Assembly (NCBI GenBank): GCA_024763085.1
Contig: JANTGE010000005.1
Coordinates: 1-36,761, forward strand
From: Acidimicrobiia bacterium
Lineage (GTDB): Bacteria > Actinomycetota > Acidimicrobiia > Spongiisociales > UBA4744
Direction of reading: 5' to 3'
Length of the DNA: 36,761 nt
The notes under the pieces were generated by a model. It saw only the letters and a program-made list of their open reading frames with translations, did no database searches and was not told the DNA's origin. Both the position numbers and the translations under genes were made by a program. Below are positions 18,873-28,662 of this stretch, piece by piece; the first letter of the stretch is position 1, and every line of letters starts with the position of its first letter.

Positions 18873-20036
18873 ATGACCACCATCACCTTTCCGGAAGGGT
18901 TCCGTTGGGGAACCGCTACCGCCGCGCACCAGGTCGAAGGAGGCAACGTCAACAACGACTGGTGGGCGTGGGAGCATGCCGAGGGCACACCCTGCGTGGA
19001 GCCGTCGGGAGATGCCTGCGACCACTATCACCGGTTCCGTGACGACCTTCGCCTGCTCGGCGACCTCGGGTTCGACACCTACCGCTTCTCTGTGGAGTGG
19101 AGCCGCATCGAACCGGCACGGGGCGAGTCTTCGCTCGCCGCGCTGCGGCACTATCGGGCCATGGCGGCGGCATGCCGTGAAGCAGGCCTCGAACCGGTCG
19201 TGACGCTTCACCACTTCACCAGTCCCCGTTGGCTCGAGGGTGGATGGACGGCCCAGGCAACCGCGGCACGCTTCGCCCGGTACGTCGAGTTTGTCGTAGA
19301 CGGACTCGAAGGCCTTGTCGACATCTACTGCACAATCAACGAGCCGAACATCGTCGCCACCATGGGCTACCTCACCGGCTTGTTTCCGCCAGGCCATCAG
19401 GATCCGGCCGAACGGCTGGCAGCCAACGATGTGCTCATCGAAGCCCATCGGGGCGCGGTCGAAGCGATTCGCCGGCTGGCCCCTCAGGCGAAGGTAGGGC
19501 TGACCCTGGCCATGTCCGAATGGACGGCGGTGGACGGGGGCGAAGCCACCCTCGAGATGCTGCGCGAACCGATGGAGGATGTCTTTCTGGAGGCAGCCCG
19601 TGACGGCGACTTCATCGGGGTGCAGACGTACTCGCGGCACCGCGTCGGTCCAGGCGGGTACCTGGGGCCCGAGCCGGGTGCAGAGCTCACCATGATGGGG
19701 TACGAATACCGGCCGGAGGCACTCGAGGCGACGATCCGGCGGGCTGCTGCCGTGACCGGTCTGCCGGTGTGGGTGACCGAGAACGGCATCGCCACCGCCG
19801 ACGACCGCCGCCGCATCGATTTCGTCACCGAAGCGCTCCGAGGGGTCCACGACTGCCTGACCGACGGTATCGACGTTGTGGGGTACACCTACTGGTCGGC
19901 GCTCGACAACTTCGAGTGGGCGCTCGGATACGCGCCCACCTTCGGGCTGATTGCCGTTGACCGAGACACCCAGCTCCGTACGGTCAAACCGTCAGCGCAC
20001 TGGCTGGGTTCGGTGGCGAGAGCCAACGCCCTCTGA
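18873..20036 (+). CDS. glycoside hydrolase family 1 (beta-glucosidase-like)
   Basis: FRWGTATAAHQVEGG; YRFSVEWSRIEP; acid/base CTINEPN; nucleophile VTENGIAT. Confidence 0.93.
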   Translation: MTTITFPEGFRWGTATAAHQVEGGNVNNDWWAWEHAEGTPCVEPSGDACDHYHRFRDDLRLLGDLGFDTYRFSVEWSRIEPARGESSLAALRHYRAMAAACREAGLEPVVTLHHFTSPRWLEGGWTAQATAARFARYVEFVVDGLEGLVDIYCTINEPNIVATMGYLTGLFPPGHQDPAERLAANDVLIEAHRGAVEAIRRLAPQAKVGLTLAMSEWTAVDGGEATLEMLREPMEDVFLEAARDGDFIGVQTYSRHRVGPGGYLGPEPGAELTMMGYEYRPEALEATIRRAAAVTGLPVWVTENGIATADDRRRIDFVTEALRGVHDCLTDGIDVVGYTYWSALDNFEWALGYAPTFGLIAVDRDTQLRTVKPSAHWLGSVARANAL

Positions 20037-20074
20037 AGTCGTCGTCGAAGGCCGGGCCTTCTACGATGCCCCCC

Positions 20075-21739
20075 ATGAACGCATACACCCTCTCCGACCA
20101 GCTCCTCGACGAGCTGCTCGCACTCTCGCCGATCAGCTGCACGTACCTGGGTGTTCCCGGCAAGGACCATGAGTGGGACGACCTGTCCTGCGCCGGTGTC
20201 GCCCGTCGGCGGGGCGTCTTCGAACGGTATCGCGAAGCCTTCGCCGCACTTCCGGAGCCGGAGGAGCGGTGGGAGCGGCTCGCCTACCGGGTGGCCGACG
20301 CGATGATCGATGAAGAACTGGACCGCTACGCCCACCTCGAACACCTCCGGGACCTCAACAGCATCGCTTCGACCTTCCAGAACCTTCGAGAAGTGTTCGA
20401 CCTCGCCGACCTGGAGACCGACGACGGGTGGGACAACGCCATCACCAGATTGGAGACGATCGACCGTCCGCTGAGTGGCTATCGAGAGTGTCTCGACGAG
20501 GGGCGGGAGAGAGGCGTCGTGGTCGCCAAGCGCCAGGTGAGGGCCGTGGTCGTGGAGGCGCTGACCACGGCGGGTGACGACGGGTTCTTCCGGCAGCTGC
20601 CCGCTCGCCTGGAGGCGACTCCGGCGGCCACCCCGGAGCGGATGGCGCGTTTGCGGGCCGCGGTCGACCATGCCTGCGCTGCGTATGTCGAGTTCGCCGA
20701 GTATCTCGAGGAGAGCTACCTGCCGGACGCCACCGACGTCGACGCCGTCGGCGAACAGCGCTACATTCGGGCGGCCCGGCGATTCCTCGGAGACGTCATC
20801 AGCCCCGTCGAGACTTACCACTGGGGCTGGGAACAGGTGAAGCGACTCCGCGGACTCATGATCGAGACCGCCTCCCAGATAGACCCCGAGAAGTCGCTGG
20901 ATGCGGTGATTGGGCTGCTCAAGTCCGACCCCGAACGGTCGGCCCGATCGAGGGAGGCGTTCGTCGAGTTCATGAAGGCACGGCTGGCCAAGGCGGTCGG
21001 GGATCTCGACGGCACCATCTTCGAGATTCCGGAGCCGATCAAGCGGGTCGACGTGAAGCTGGCACCTCCGGGCGGCTCGCTGGGTGCCTACTACCTGCAG
21101 CCGTCTGAGGACTTCTCGAGGCCGGGAAGTGTCTGGTGGTCGGTCGGCGACCAGCAAGTCTTCCCGCTCTGGGACGAGGTGAGCACCGTCTACCACGAGG
21201 GCTTTCCTGGCCACCATCTCCAGGTCGGGATCCAGGTGGCGCTCTCCGACCGACTGAGTCGCCTCCACCGGCTCCTCATCTGGTACCCGGGGTACGGCGA
21301 AGGGTGGGCGCTCTACGCCGAGCTGCTCATGAACGAACTCGGCTATCTGGAGCTGCCCGAGTATCAGCTCGGGATGTTGGCCGCCCACATGTTGCGGGCC
21401 TGCCGGGTCGCCATCGACATCGGTTCGCACCTCGATCTCCCGATCCCCGACGACTCCGGGTTCCACCCGGGGGAACAGTGGACGTTCGAGACTGCGGTCG
21501 AGCTGCTGACCGACTATGCATTTCTCGAGCAGGCCTACGCCGAGTCCGAGGTGACCCGCTACCTTGGCTGGCCCGGGCAGGCCATCTCCTACAAGGTGGG
21601 CGAGCGGGTCATCCTCGAGCTTAGGGAGACGCTCAGGGAGCGCCGCGGCCCTGCGTTCACGCTCCGCGACTTCCACGAGCGGGTACTCGGCTCGGGTCCC
21701 GTCGGGTTGGCGCTGCTTCGGGAACTCGTGCTCGGCTAG
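20075..21739 (+). CDS. DUF885 family (putative metallopeptidase-like) protein
   Basis: VYHEGFPGHHLQVG, YGEGWALYAELLMNELG, PGQAISYKVGE typical of DUF885. Confidence 0.92.
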   Translation: MNAYTLSDQLLDELLALSPISCTYLGVPGKDHEWDDLSCAGVARRRGVFERYREAFAALPEPEERWERLAYRVADAMIDEELDRYAHLEHLRDLNSIASTFQNLREVFDLADLETDDGWDNAITRLETIDRPLSGYRECLDEGRERGVVVAKRQVRAVVVEALTTAGDDGFFRQLPARLEATPAATPERMARLRAAVDHACAAYVEFAEYLEESYLPDATDVDAVGEQRYIRAARRFLGDVISPVETYHWGWEQVKRLRGLMIETASQIDPEKSLDAVIGLLKSDPERSARSREAFVEFMKARLAKAVGDLDGTIFEIPEPIKRVDVKLAPPGGSLGAYYLQPSEDFSRPGSVWWSVGDQQVFPLWDEVSTVYHEGFPGHHLQVGIQVALSDRLSRLHRLLIWYPGYGEGWALYAELLMNELGYLELPEYQLGMLAAHMLRACRVAIDIGSHLDLPIPDDSGFHPGEQWTFETAVELLTDYAFLEQAYAESEVTRYLGWPGQAISYKVGERVILELRETLRERRGPAFTLRDFHERVLGSGPVGLALLRELVLG

Positions 21740-21767
21740 CTGCCGGCCGCCGGGACGCTGCTAGCCG
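21733..21767. terminator. bidirectional hairpin with both stop codons in the stem
   Basis: Perfect 8-bp inverted repeat CGGCTAGC (21733-21740) / GCTAGCCG (21760-21767) around a GC-rich 19-nt loop. Confidence 0.55.
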
Positions 21768-22681
21768 CAGGCTTTCGCCAGCGCCGGGTAGGGGTTTACC
21801 GCCGGGCCGTCGTCGGGATGCACTTCGAAGTGCAGGTGGGTGCGGGACCCATAAGCGTTTCCGGAGTCGCCCACATATCCGATGACCTCACCGGCGTGAA
21901 CCCTGCCGTCGGCCCCGAACCTGTCGAGATGGCTGCCGATGTAGCGGACCCCGTCGTCACCTTCGAGCACGAACTGGTTGCCGCCGATCGAGCCCACGAC
22001 CTGGCGAACGATGCCGGATACCGGTGCAAGGACGGGTGTGCCCCGGGGAGCGAACAGGTCGTTGCCTTCGTGGGTACGGCCACCTGATCTGGGGAATCCC
22101 CAATCGTTGAAGAAGCTCGCACCCGGCACCGGACAGAGCCAGCCGCCGTCGGTGACGGTGAGCACCTGGCCGATGTAGATACGGTTCGGGTTCGAGATCC
22201 CATTGGCGTCGGCGATGGCGGTGACGGTAGTGCCGAATCTGGCGGCGATCTTCGACAGGGTGTCGCCGCGCTTCACCGTATAGGTGGACGCGGAGCCGGT
22301 CTCTGGCTGGAACGGTGCCGGTGCCTCCCCGGAGATACGGAGGCTGGTGCCGACGTAGATACGGTTCGGATTGGTGATGCCGTTGGCGTCCGAGATCGCT
22401 TTGACCGTCGTGCCGAACTTCGCGGCGATGCGTTCCAGCGAATCGCCCGGCTGGACCACATATGTGCCCGAAGATGAGGGGATGATGAGCTCCTGGCCGA
22501 CGTAGATGTGGTTCGGATTCTCGATGCCGTTGGCCTCCACAAGGGCCGCAACCGTGGTGTGCTGCTCCTCGGCGATCTTCGAGAGGTTGTCGCCGCGCTT
22601 GACGACGTAGGAGCCGCTGCCCGCCGCAACGACGAGTACCAGCAGGAAAAGAGCTAGGTAGGTCTTGATCTTGATGGGCAC
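21761..22681 (-). CDS. secreted protein with three LysM domains and C-terminal M23 peptidase
   Basis: Three [39 protein letters not shown] LysM units each ending NPNxIYxGQ; M23 motifs [17 protein letters not shown] and [16 protein letters not shown] start abuts rlmN stop. Confidence 0.93.
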   Translation of the reverse strand: MPIKIKTYLALFLLVLVVAAGSGSYVVKRGDNLSKIAEEQHTTVAALVEANGIENPNHIYVGQELIIPSSSGTYVVQPGDSLERIAAKFGTTVKAISDANGITNPNRIYVGTSLRISGEAPAPFQPETGSASTYTVKRGDTLSKIAARFGTTVTAIADANGISNPNRIYIGQVLTVTDGGWLCPVPGASFFNDWGFPRSGGRTHEGNDLFAPRGTPVLAPVSGIVRQVVGSIGGNQFVLEGDDGVRYIGSHLDRFGADGRVHAGEVIGYVGDSGNAYGSRTHLHFEVHPDDGPAVNPYPALAKACG

Positions 22682-23734
22682 CTATCCAATGTCGGCGTTC
22701 GGAGCGGCGGTCTTGAGCTGCTCGTCTGCCTGTATGGCTCGCAGCTGCCCACACGCCGCATCGATTTCCTGTCCGCGATTGATGCGCTTCGTTGCGTTGA
22801 CGCCCGACCGGCGTAACCGAGCCAAGAACCGGTCGATGCGAGACGAAGGCTGGAGCGCGCTCAAAGGGGTCGGGTTCATTTCGATGACGTTGACGTGGGC
22901 GTGCAGACGCCGGGCAATGGCGGCGAGTCCATCTGCCTGCTCGTCGGTGTCGTTCACGCCATCCATGAGCGTCCACTCGATCGACACCCGCCTGCCTTTG
23001 GTCTCGAAGTAGTGGGCCGCGGCGGCTTCGACCTCGGCGATCGGGTAGCGGGCATTGATGGGAACGAGGCTGGTGCGCAGTTCGTCGTCGGCGGCGTGCA
23101 GTGAGACCGCAAGGTTGACCGGCCAGGGCTCTTCGGCGAGGCGTCGCATGCCGGGGACGAGACCGACCGTGGAGACGGTGATCGAGCGCGCCGACATGCT
23201 CATCTCCTCCACGATCCTTCGAATGGCTTCCCGGACCCGGTCGTAGTTGGCGAGCGGCTCTCCCATGCCCATGAACACGATGTTGGTCAGGCGTCGAGGC
23301 ACTCCGGCGAGGCCGACCGTGCGAAGGTGAGCGGCGGCGTAGGCGACCTGGGCGACGATCTCGCCGGCATCGAGGTGACGCTCGAAGCCGAACTGTCCGG
23401 TCGCGCAGAAGGTGCAGCCGAGCGCGCAGCCGGCCTGTGACGAGATGCAAACGGTGGCGCGGTCGGGATAGCCGATGAGAACCGCCTCCATGGCTGCGCC
23501 GTCAGGAGCGCGAAACAGCCACTTGACCGTCTGCCCCGCGTCGGCTGTCTGCTCGACCTCGACATCGAACGGCCACAAACGAAGCCGGTTCCTGGCCTCA
23601 AGCGGCAGGTTGGTCATGTCGTCGGTGCGCAAGACGGGGGTTCGGTAGAGCCAACGACGGAGCTGCGTAGCCCGGTAGGTCGGCTCTCCTTCGAGGAGAT
23701 CGCCGAGTCGGTCGGGAGGAGTGAGATAGGGCAC
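22682..23734 (-). CDS. rlmN: 23S rRNA (adenine(2503)-C(2))-methyltransferase RlmN
   Basis: Radical-SAM CISSQAGCALGCTFCATGQFGF; NIVFMGMGEPLANYDRV; SLHAADDELRTSLVPINARYPI. GTG 23734 preceded by TACCAT at 6 nt; upstream in-frame ATG 23752 is the alternative. Confidence 0.93.
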   Translation of the reverse strand: MPYLTPPDRLGDLLEGEPTYRATQLRRWLYRTPVLRTDDMTNLPLEARNRLRLWPFDVEVEQTADAGQTVKWLFRAPDGAAMEAVLIGYPDRATVCISSQAGCALGCTFCATGQFGFERHLDAGEIVAQVAYAAAHLRTVGLAGVPRRLTNIVFMGMGEPLANYDRVREAIRRIVEEMSMSARSITVSTVGLVPGMRRLAEEPWPVNLAVSLHAADDELRTSLVPINARYPIAEVEAAAAHYFETKGRRVSIEWTLMDGVNDTDEQADGLAAIARRLHAHVNVIEMNPTPLSALQPSSRIDRFLARLRRSGVNATKRINRGQEIDAACGQLRAIQADEQLKTAAPNADIG

Positions 23735-23794
23735 CTGTCCATGGTACGACATGCCTGCCCGGAGCACCGTTCGGAGCCCTAGACTGCGCCGGGC

Positions 23795-25168
23795 ATGAAG
23801 GGGAGCCGACGCAGACAGATGGCCGTCGCCCGGCCGGGCGCAGAGCTGAGCGCCGTCGATATTACGGCCTGGTGGGCGGCGATGACGATCGGAATCCCCG
23901 CCGTTGTGGTCGGCTACCGGATCGGCAGCTCCGCCGCCGGTGGGTTCGGCCTCACCCCGGGACAACTCCTGCTGGTGATTCCACTCGGCGTGGTCATCAC
24001 CGTCGGCCTGCTCTGGTTGGCGGCGAGGCCGGCGGGAGCCTACACCGAGGGCACCCTGGTGCTGCTACGCCCGTCGCTGGGCTTTCTCGGCGCCTGGGCC
24101 TACCTGCCGGTCCATCTTGTCATCATCGTGGTGCTCGCAGCGCTGGAGCTGCGACTCGTCGGGGTCGCCATCGCCGGGGGGCTCGAAAAACTCGGGGTCC
24201 TCGTCCCGGTCTGGCTGCCTGTGGTGGCCGCCGGAGCCATCACGATCACGGTGCTGGCCCTCGGGCTGCAAACGGCCCGCCGTCTGCTGCGGGCGGTTGG
24301 CTTCTGGGGCGGCCTTGCCGTCGGGCTGTGGGCCCTCTGGCAGTTTGCCTCCTCGGCGACGCTCACCGAAGTGGCTGCCCGGCCCCCGTCTCCATATGCC
24401 TGGCGAGCCGTCGACCTGATCATGGGACTGGCGGCGCTCTACTTTCCGTTCATCGCCGATTCCGGAAGGCTCGTCAGGGACGATCGGGCGGTGGCGCCGG
24501 GCATCGGTTCCGGCTTCGGGGTGGCTGCGCTGGTGGCGCTGCTGGCAGGAGGACTCGCCGGCGTGGCGACGACCGGCAGCCTCGATCCGGAGTCCGCACT
24601 GCTGGCGCTTGCCGGAGGTGGAACGGTCGCGGCCGGGTTACTGCTGATCGCGTGGGCGCTCGCCGGAGAGGCCGACCAGCCGGCCCTCATGCTGCTGCCC
24701 GGCACCGAAGCCACGGCCGACCTGTTTCGCGATCTACGACCCGAGTTTCTCCGCGTCGGTGTTCCGCTGGTCGCCACCGCGCTCGCTGTCGCCGTTGGCG
24801 GAGAAGATCTGTTCGGCGTGGTCTCCACCGTCATCACGTTGTTGGTGCCGCTGCTCGGAGTGTTCCTCGCCGATGCGCTGCTCGTGCATCGCAATGGCTA
24901 CCTTTCTGACGGCCTCTACAACCCCCGGGGCGCCTACCGGGGCTTCAACATTCCGGCGTATCCGGCCCTCCTCGCCGGGTTTGTGATGTACCAGTGGGCG
25001 TCGCCGTATGGCGGTGACTGGTGGGTGTCATTCGTGAACACCTGGCCGGGCGCCCCGTTGGGGCTGCCTCCGGTGCTCACATCGCTGGCGGTCTCGTTTG
25101 CCGTCTACGGGGTCCTGGCCCGGTTCTTCCGCCGCCAGGAGGTCTACATCAGCAAGCTTCGCGTCTGA
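23795..25168 (+). CDS. NCS1-like (purine-cytosine permease-type) transporter
   Basis: Multi-TM protein with LSAVDITAWWAAMTIGIP N-terminus and YRGFNIPAYPALLAGFVMYQW; family assignment by general resemblance. Confidence 0.6.
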   Translation: MKGSRRRQMAVARPGAELSAVDITAWWAAMTIGIPAVVVGYRIGSSAAGGFGLTPGQLLLVIPLGVVITVGLLWLAARPAGAYTEGTLVLLRPSLGFLGAWAYLPVHLVIIVVLAALELRLVGVAIAGGLEKLGVLVPVWLPVVAAGAITITVLALGLQTARRLLRAVGFWGGLAVGLWALWQFASSATLTEVAARPPSPYAWRAVDLIMGLAALYFPFIADSGRLVRDDRAVAPGIGSGFGVAALVALLAGGLAGVATTGSLDPESALLALAGGGTVAAGLLLIAWALAGEADQPALMLLPGTEATADLFRDLRPEFLRVGVPLVATALAVAVGGEDLFGVVSTVITLLVPLLGVFLADALLVHRNGYLSDGLYNPRGAYRGFNIPAYPALLAGFVMYQWASPYGGDWWVSFVNTWPGAPLGLPPVLTSLAVSFAVYGVLARFFRRQEVYISKLRV

Positions 25169-25181
25169 GGCGCTCCGGCTG

Positions 25182-26483
25182 CTACAGCACGTTGGCGGCC
25201 ATCTCTGCAAGTGGTGACCGTACCGTCTTCTCCAGCGACACGTGGCCGAACAGTTCGGATCCTTTGAACCGCTCCACGAGGGCGGCGAGCCCGCCGAACG
25301 GAGAGATATACGGGTTGTCTACCTGGGTGAAGTCTCCGCAGAACACCACCTTGGCATCCCGGGACATCCGGGTGAGAATCACCTTGAGCGTCGAGAGCTC
25401 GAGGTTCTGGGCCTCGTCGATGATGACGAACTCTCCGGTGATCGACCGGCCCCGCAGATAGGTGATGGCAGCGAGTTCCAGCACGTTGCGTTCGGTCAGT
25501 TCGGTGATCGCCTCCCGGGCGGCTTGAGGTCCACCGTCGGAGAAGAGGGCGTAGAGGTTGTCGTGCACCGCCGCCATCCACGGGGCGAGCTTCTCGGACA
25601 GGTCGCCGGGCAGATAGCCGACTTCCTGGCGGCCCACCGCGACGAGGGGACGGTAGACGGAGACCCGGCGGTAGACGCCCGCTTCCAGGACCTGCTCCAG
25701 CCCGGCGGCGAGCGCCAGAAACGTCTTGCCGGTGCCTGCCATGCCCATGAGCGACACCGCCGGGACCGACGGGTCGAGGAGGAGGTCGAGGGCGAAGGAT
25801 TGACGGACGTTCTTCGGTTCGACGCCGAACGCCCTCCGGTTCGACGGGACCCGGGCCACGGTCGTGTGGGGGCGGGTCTCGACGACCCGTCCGAGTGCCG
25901 ACTGGGACGGACCTCCGTGCAGCACCACGTACTGGTTGAGCAGCAGTTCGTTGCCGAGCGGCACCTTGCCGTCCCGGTAGATGGTGTCGACGATGTGGGG
26001 ATCGACGGTCAGGTCGATGACACCCGAATAGAGCTCGTCGACGGGGACCGTGTCTGCCCGGTAGTCCTGGACGGCGACGCCAAGCTGTGCCCCTTTGATC
26101 CTGAGGGCGGCGTCTTTGGTGACGAGTACCGGCTGCCGCCCTGCGTCGTCGAGGTTCAAGCAGGTGGCCAAGATCCGATGGTCGGAGGTTGAGGGGTCGA
26201 GCGCCGAGGGAAGCCGGTCGGAGCGAGTCCCGTTGAGCTCGATGCGGAGCGTGCCGCCGCTCGGCAGATCCACGGCGTCGCGGAGCCCTCCACGTTGTGA
26301 GGCGCCGAGTTTCTCGAGCAGCCGCAGCGCTGCTCTCGAGTTGGTGCCGACGTCGTCGAGTCGGGTCTTCTTCCGGTCCAGCTCCTCCACGACGACGAGT
26401 GGAAGCACGACGTCATGTTCATCGAATCGGAGCGGTGCATTGGGATCGGCCAGTAGGACGCAGGTGTCGAGGACGTAGTCCAC
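25182..26483 (-). CDS. PhoH family ATPase with N-terminal PIN domain
   Basis: PIN: YVLDTCVLLADPNA...VVVEELDRKK; PhoH: SLMGMAGTGKTFLALAAGLEQ (Walker A), FVIIDEAQNLE (Walker B), GDFTQVDNPY. GTG start with AAGGAG SD. Confidence 0.93.
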   Translation of the reverse strand: MDYVLDTCVLLADPNAPLRFDEHDVVLPLVVVEELDRKKTRLDDVGTNSRAALRLLEKLGASQRGGLRDAVDLPSGGTLRIELNGTRSDRLPSALDPSTSDHRILATCLNLDDAGRQPVLVTKDAALRIKGAQLGVAVQDYRADTVPVDELYSGVIDLTVDPHIVDTIYRDGKVPLGNELLLNQYVVLHGGPSQSALGRVVETRPHTTVARVPSNRRAFGVEPKNVRQSFALDLLLDPSVPAVSLMGMAGTGKTFLALAAGLEQVLEAGVYRRVSVYRPLVAVGRQEVGYLPGDLSEKLAPWMAAVHDNLYALFSDGGPQAAREAITELTERNVLELAAITYLRGRSITGEFVIIDEAQNLELSTLKVILTRMSRDAKVVFCGDFTQVDNPYISPFGGLAALVERFKGSELFGHVSLEKTVRSPLAEMAANVL

Positions 26484-26547
26484 TCAAAGTCTCCTTGGTG
26501 CCGGCTGGCCCCTAGCCTCGACGGTTGGGCGTCGAATTACAAGGAAA

Positions 26548-26886
26548 TCAGATGTTGGTCTGGAGCTCGGCTGCCTGATCGACCCACGACTCGACCTGGG
26601 CCGGTGTCGCCCCGACCTGCTCGGCGAGCTTGGCCGGGTCCTGGACGGCGAGCTGCGCGAACGTGGTGATGCCCGCCTGCTGCAGTCGCGAGGAGAACAC
26701 CGGACCGATCCCGTTGATGCGAGTGAGGTCGTCGCCGGCTACGGCCAGTTCCGGCCCTGGCCCGACCCGAAAGGTTGGCGGCTCAGGTTCCCGCGGCAGA
26801 GCGACCGAGATGAGGCGGTCTCGCATGAGCCAGATGGCGGCGCCGAGGCCGGCGAACAGTCCGGTCAGCTTGAGGAGTCTCTTCAT
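26548..26886 (-). CDS. small helix-hairpin-helix (HhH) domain protein
   Basis: DDLTRINGIGPVFSSRLQQAGITTFAQLAVQDPAKLAEQVGATPAQVESWVDQAAEL; N-terminal TM segment. Confidence 0.85.
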   Translation of the reverse strand: MKRLLKLTGLFAGLGAAIWLMRDRLISVALPREPEPPTFRVGPGPELAVAGDDLTRINGIGPVFSSRLQQAGITTFAQLAVQDPAKLAEQVGATPAQVESWVDQAAELQTNI

Positions 26887-26903
26887 GGGACGATGCTACC
26901 GCC

Positions 26904-27506
26904 TCATCCGTTCCAGCAAGTCCAGTGGGACCAACCGCCGGCGTGATAGCGCAGCCACGCGGCGACCGCGACGTTTGCGTACGGGTCGTAGATGTCGGCG
27001 CCTTCCCAGCCGGCCTTGACGCTGCGCTCGGCCCAATAGCGGGGGAGATGCTGGAACAGGCCGGCGGCTTTGGTCTGCTTGTTCGTAGCGTTGGGGTTGA
27101 AGGTCGACTCGCACCAGGCGATCTTCAGGGCGGTCTCGACGTCTCGAGGTTTGAAGAACAGCGAGATGAGGCTGCGCACTTCGTCACGGGTGAGGTATCG
27201 GGAGGTGTCGATGACCGGCAGGGTCGTTGTGGTCGGAGGGTCGAGGCGCCGATCACCGAGCATGTCGGCCACCACCGGATCCCCGGGAGGGGCGTTCACC
27301 GCTGCAGTTGTCGGTTCGGTAAAGGCGTCGGCCGCGGCGCGTGCCAGCACCTGTCCGCTCGTATCGCCGCGGGCAGGCAGGGTGGTCGATGTCGGGGTTG
27401 TGGTCGTTTCGGCAGTTGGCTCCGGCGAGAATGCCGCAAAGCCGGCGACTGCCAGCATCGCGACGGTCACCCACAGGACGACCGCCACGAGACGAGACAC
27501 ACGCAT
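26904..27506 (-). CDS. secreted lytic transglycosylase-like (SLT/lysozyme-like) protein
   Basis: Signal anchor MRVSRLVAVVLWVTVAMLAVAGF; catalytic-type WCESTFNPNATN, AAGLFQHLPRYW, YDPYANVAVAAWLRYHAGGWSHWTCW. Confidence 0.85.
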   Translation of the reverse strand: MRVSRLVAVVLWVTVAMLAVAGFAAFSPEPTAETTTTPTSTTLPARGDTSGQVLARAAADAFTEPTTAAVNAPPGDPVVADMLGDRRLDPPTTTTLPVIDTSRYLTRDEVRSLISLFFKPRDVETALKIAWCESTFNPNATNKQTKAAGLFQHLPRYWAERSVKAGWEGADIYDPYANVAVAAWLRYHAGGWSHWTCWNG

Positions 27507-27531
27507 GTGATTCACTCCGCCTCTCAGCTGT

Positions 27532-27558
27532 GACGGGTCCATAGCGCCAGGACCCGTC
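27532..27558. promoter_or_regulatory. perfect inverted repeat in divergent intergenic region
   Basis: GACGGGTCC (27532-27540) - atagcgcca - GGACCCGTC (27550-27558). Confidence 0.7.
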
Positions 27559-27636
27559 GACGAAACGATAGAGCACGCGGTCTGGTACCTGCAACCCGGA
27601 TGCTGGAAGTATGTGGTCGACCTGTAGGATCGGGTC

Positions 27637-28626
27637 GTGCGCCTCGACTACTACCTTCCCGACGGATTCCCGGACGAGGCCAGATCACATGGTGTGCTGG
27701 CGGCGAGGCTCGGCTTCGACGGCATCATGGCGTCGGAGACACGGCACGATCCTTTCGTGACGCTGGCCTCGGCACGGCAGGTCGGCATGGATCTGGGGAC
27801 ATCGGTGGCTATCGCCTTTGCCCGATCGCCGATGGTGACGGCGATGGCTGCCTGGGACCTGGCGGCGACGAACCGGGTCACCCTCGGATTGGGGACCCAG
27901 GTGAAGGTCCATGCGATTCGCCGCTTCGGCGTCGAATGGGATCCGCCGGTGCCGCGGCTACGCGGCTACATGGGAGCGCTGCGCGCTATCTGGCAGGCCT
28001 GGCAGACCGGCGAACCGCTGCGCTACGAGGGAGAGTTCTACCGGCACACACTGATGACGCCCTTCTTCGATCCCGGACCGATCGCCAGGCCCGACATCCC
28101 CATCTATGTCGCCGGAGTCGGTCCTGCCATGCTCAGGCTGGCGGGCGAGGCCGCCGACGGTTTGCATGTGCATCCGTTCCACACCGTCCGGTATCTGGAC
28201 GAGGTGGTCCGTCCCACCGTCGACGAGGCCGCGAGAGCTGCGGGACGATCCGGACCGGTGTCGCTGGCGGCGAGCGTACTGGTGGCCACCGGCCGAGACC
28301 GGGCCGAACTGGCCGCCGCCGTCGAAACCGTTCGACGGCAGATCGCCTTCTATGCGTCGACGCCGTCCTACCGCAGAGTGCTCGAACTGCACGGCTGGGA
28401 CGTGGGAGCGAGCCTGTCGGCGCTGGCCCGACGTGGACGGTGGGAGGAGATGGTCGTGGACGACGAGATACTTCACACGGTCGCGGTGGTCGGTTCTCCC
28501 TCCGAGGCCGGGGCCGAACTGCGCCGCCGGTACGGAGAGCGGCTCGACCGGGTGGGCATCTACCCGGCCTTCGGACTTGCCGAGGATGTCTGGGAGGAGG
28601 TCCTACGGGGCCTTCGAGGGGGTTGA
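27637..28626 (+). CDS. LLM-class (likely F420-dependent, TIGR03617-like) oxidoreductase
   Basis: ARLGFDGIMASETRHDPFVTLASA, RVTLGLGTQVKVHAIRRFGVEWDPPVPRLRGYMGALRAIW. Confidence 0.9.
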   Translation: MRLDYYLPDGFPDEARSHGVLAARLGFDGIMASETRHDPFVTLASARQVGMDLGTSVAIAFARSPMVTAMAAWDLAATNRVTLGLGTQVKVHAIRRFGVEWDPPVPRLRGYMGALRAIWQAWQTGEPLRYEGEFYRHTLMTPFFDPGPIARPDIPIYVAGVGPAMLRLAGEAADGLHVHPFHTVRYLDEVVRPTVDEAARAAGRSGPVSLAASVLVATGRDRAELAAAVETVRRQIAFYASTPSYRRVLELHGWDVGASLSALARRGRWEEMVVDDEILHTVAVVGSPSEAGAELRRRYGERLDRVGIYPAFGLAEDVWEEVLRGLRGG

Positions 28627-28662
28627 CGAGGGGATCGGCCTTCGTGTCATGTTGGCAGGTGA

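Noticed and set aside
22150-22670. DNA repeats in the LysM gene as a mobile or regulatory repeat
   Set aside because: Similarity is explained by three homologous LysM domains encoded in tandem.
27507-27636. ydaO-type (c-di-AMP) riboswitch before the lytic transglycosylase gene
   Set aside because: The 3' end (CAGCTGAGAGGCGGAG) is vaguely reminiscent, but the intergenic space is too short and the conserved core could not be found.
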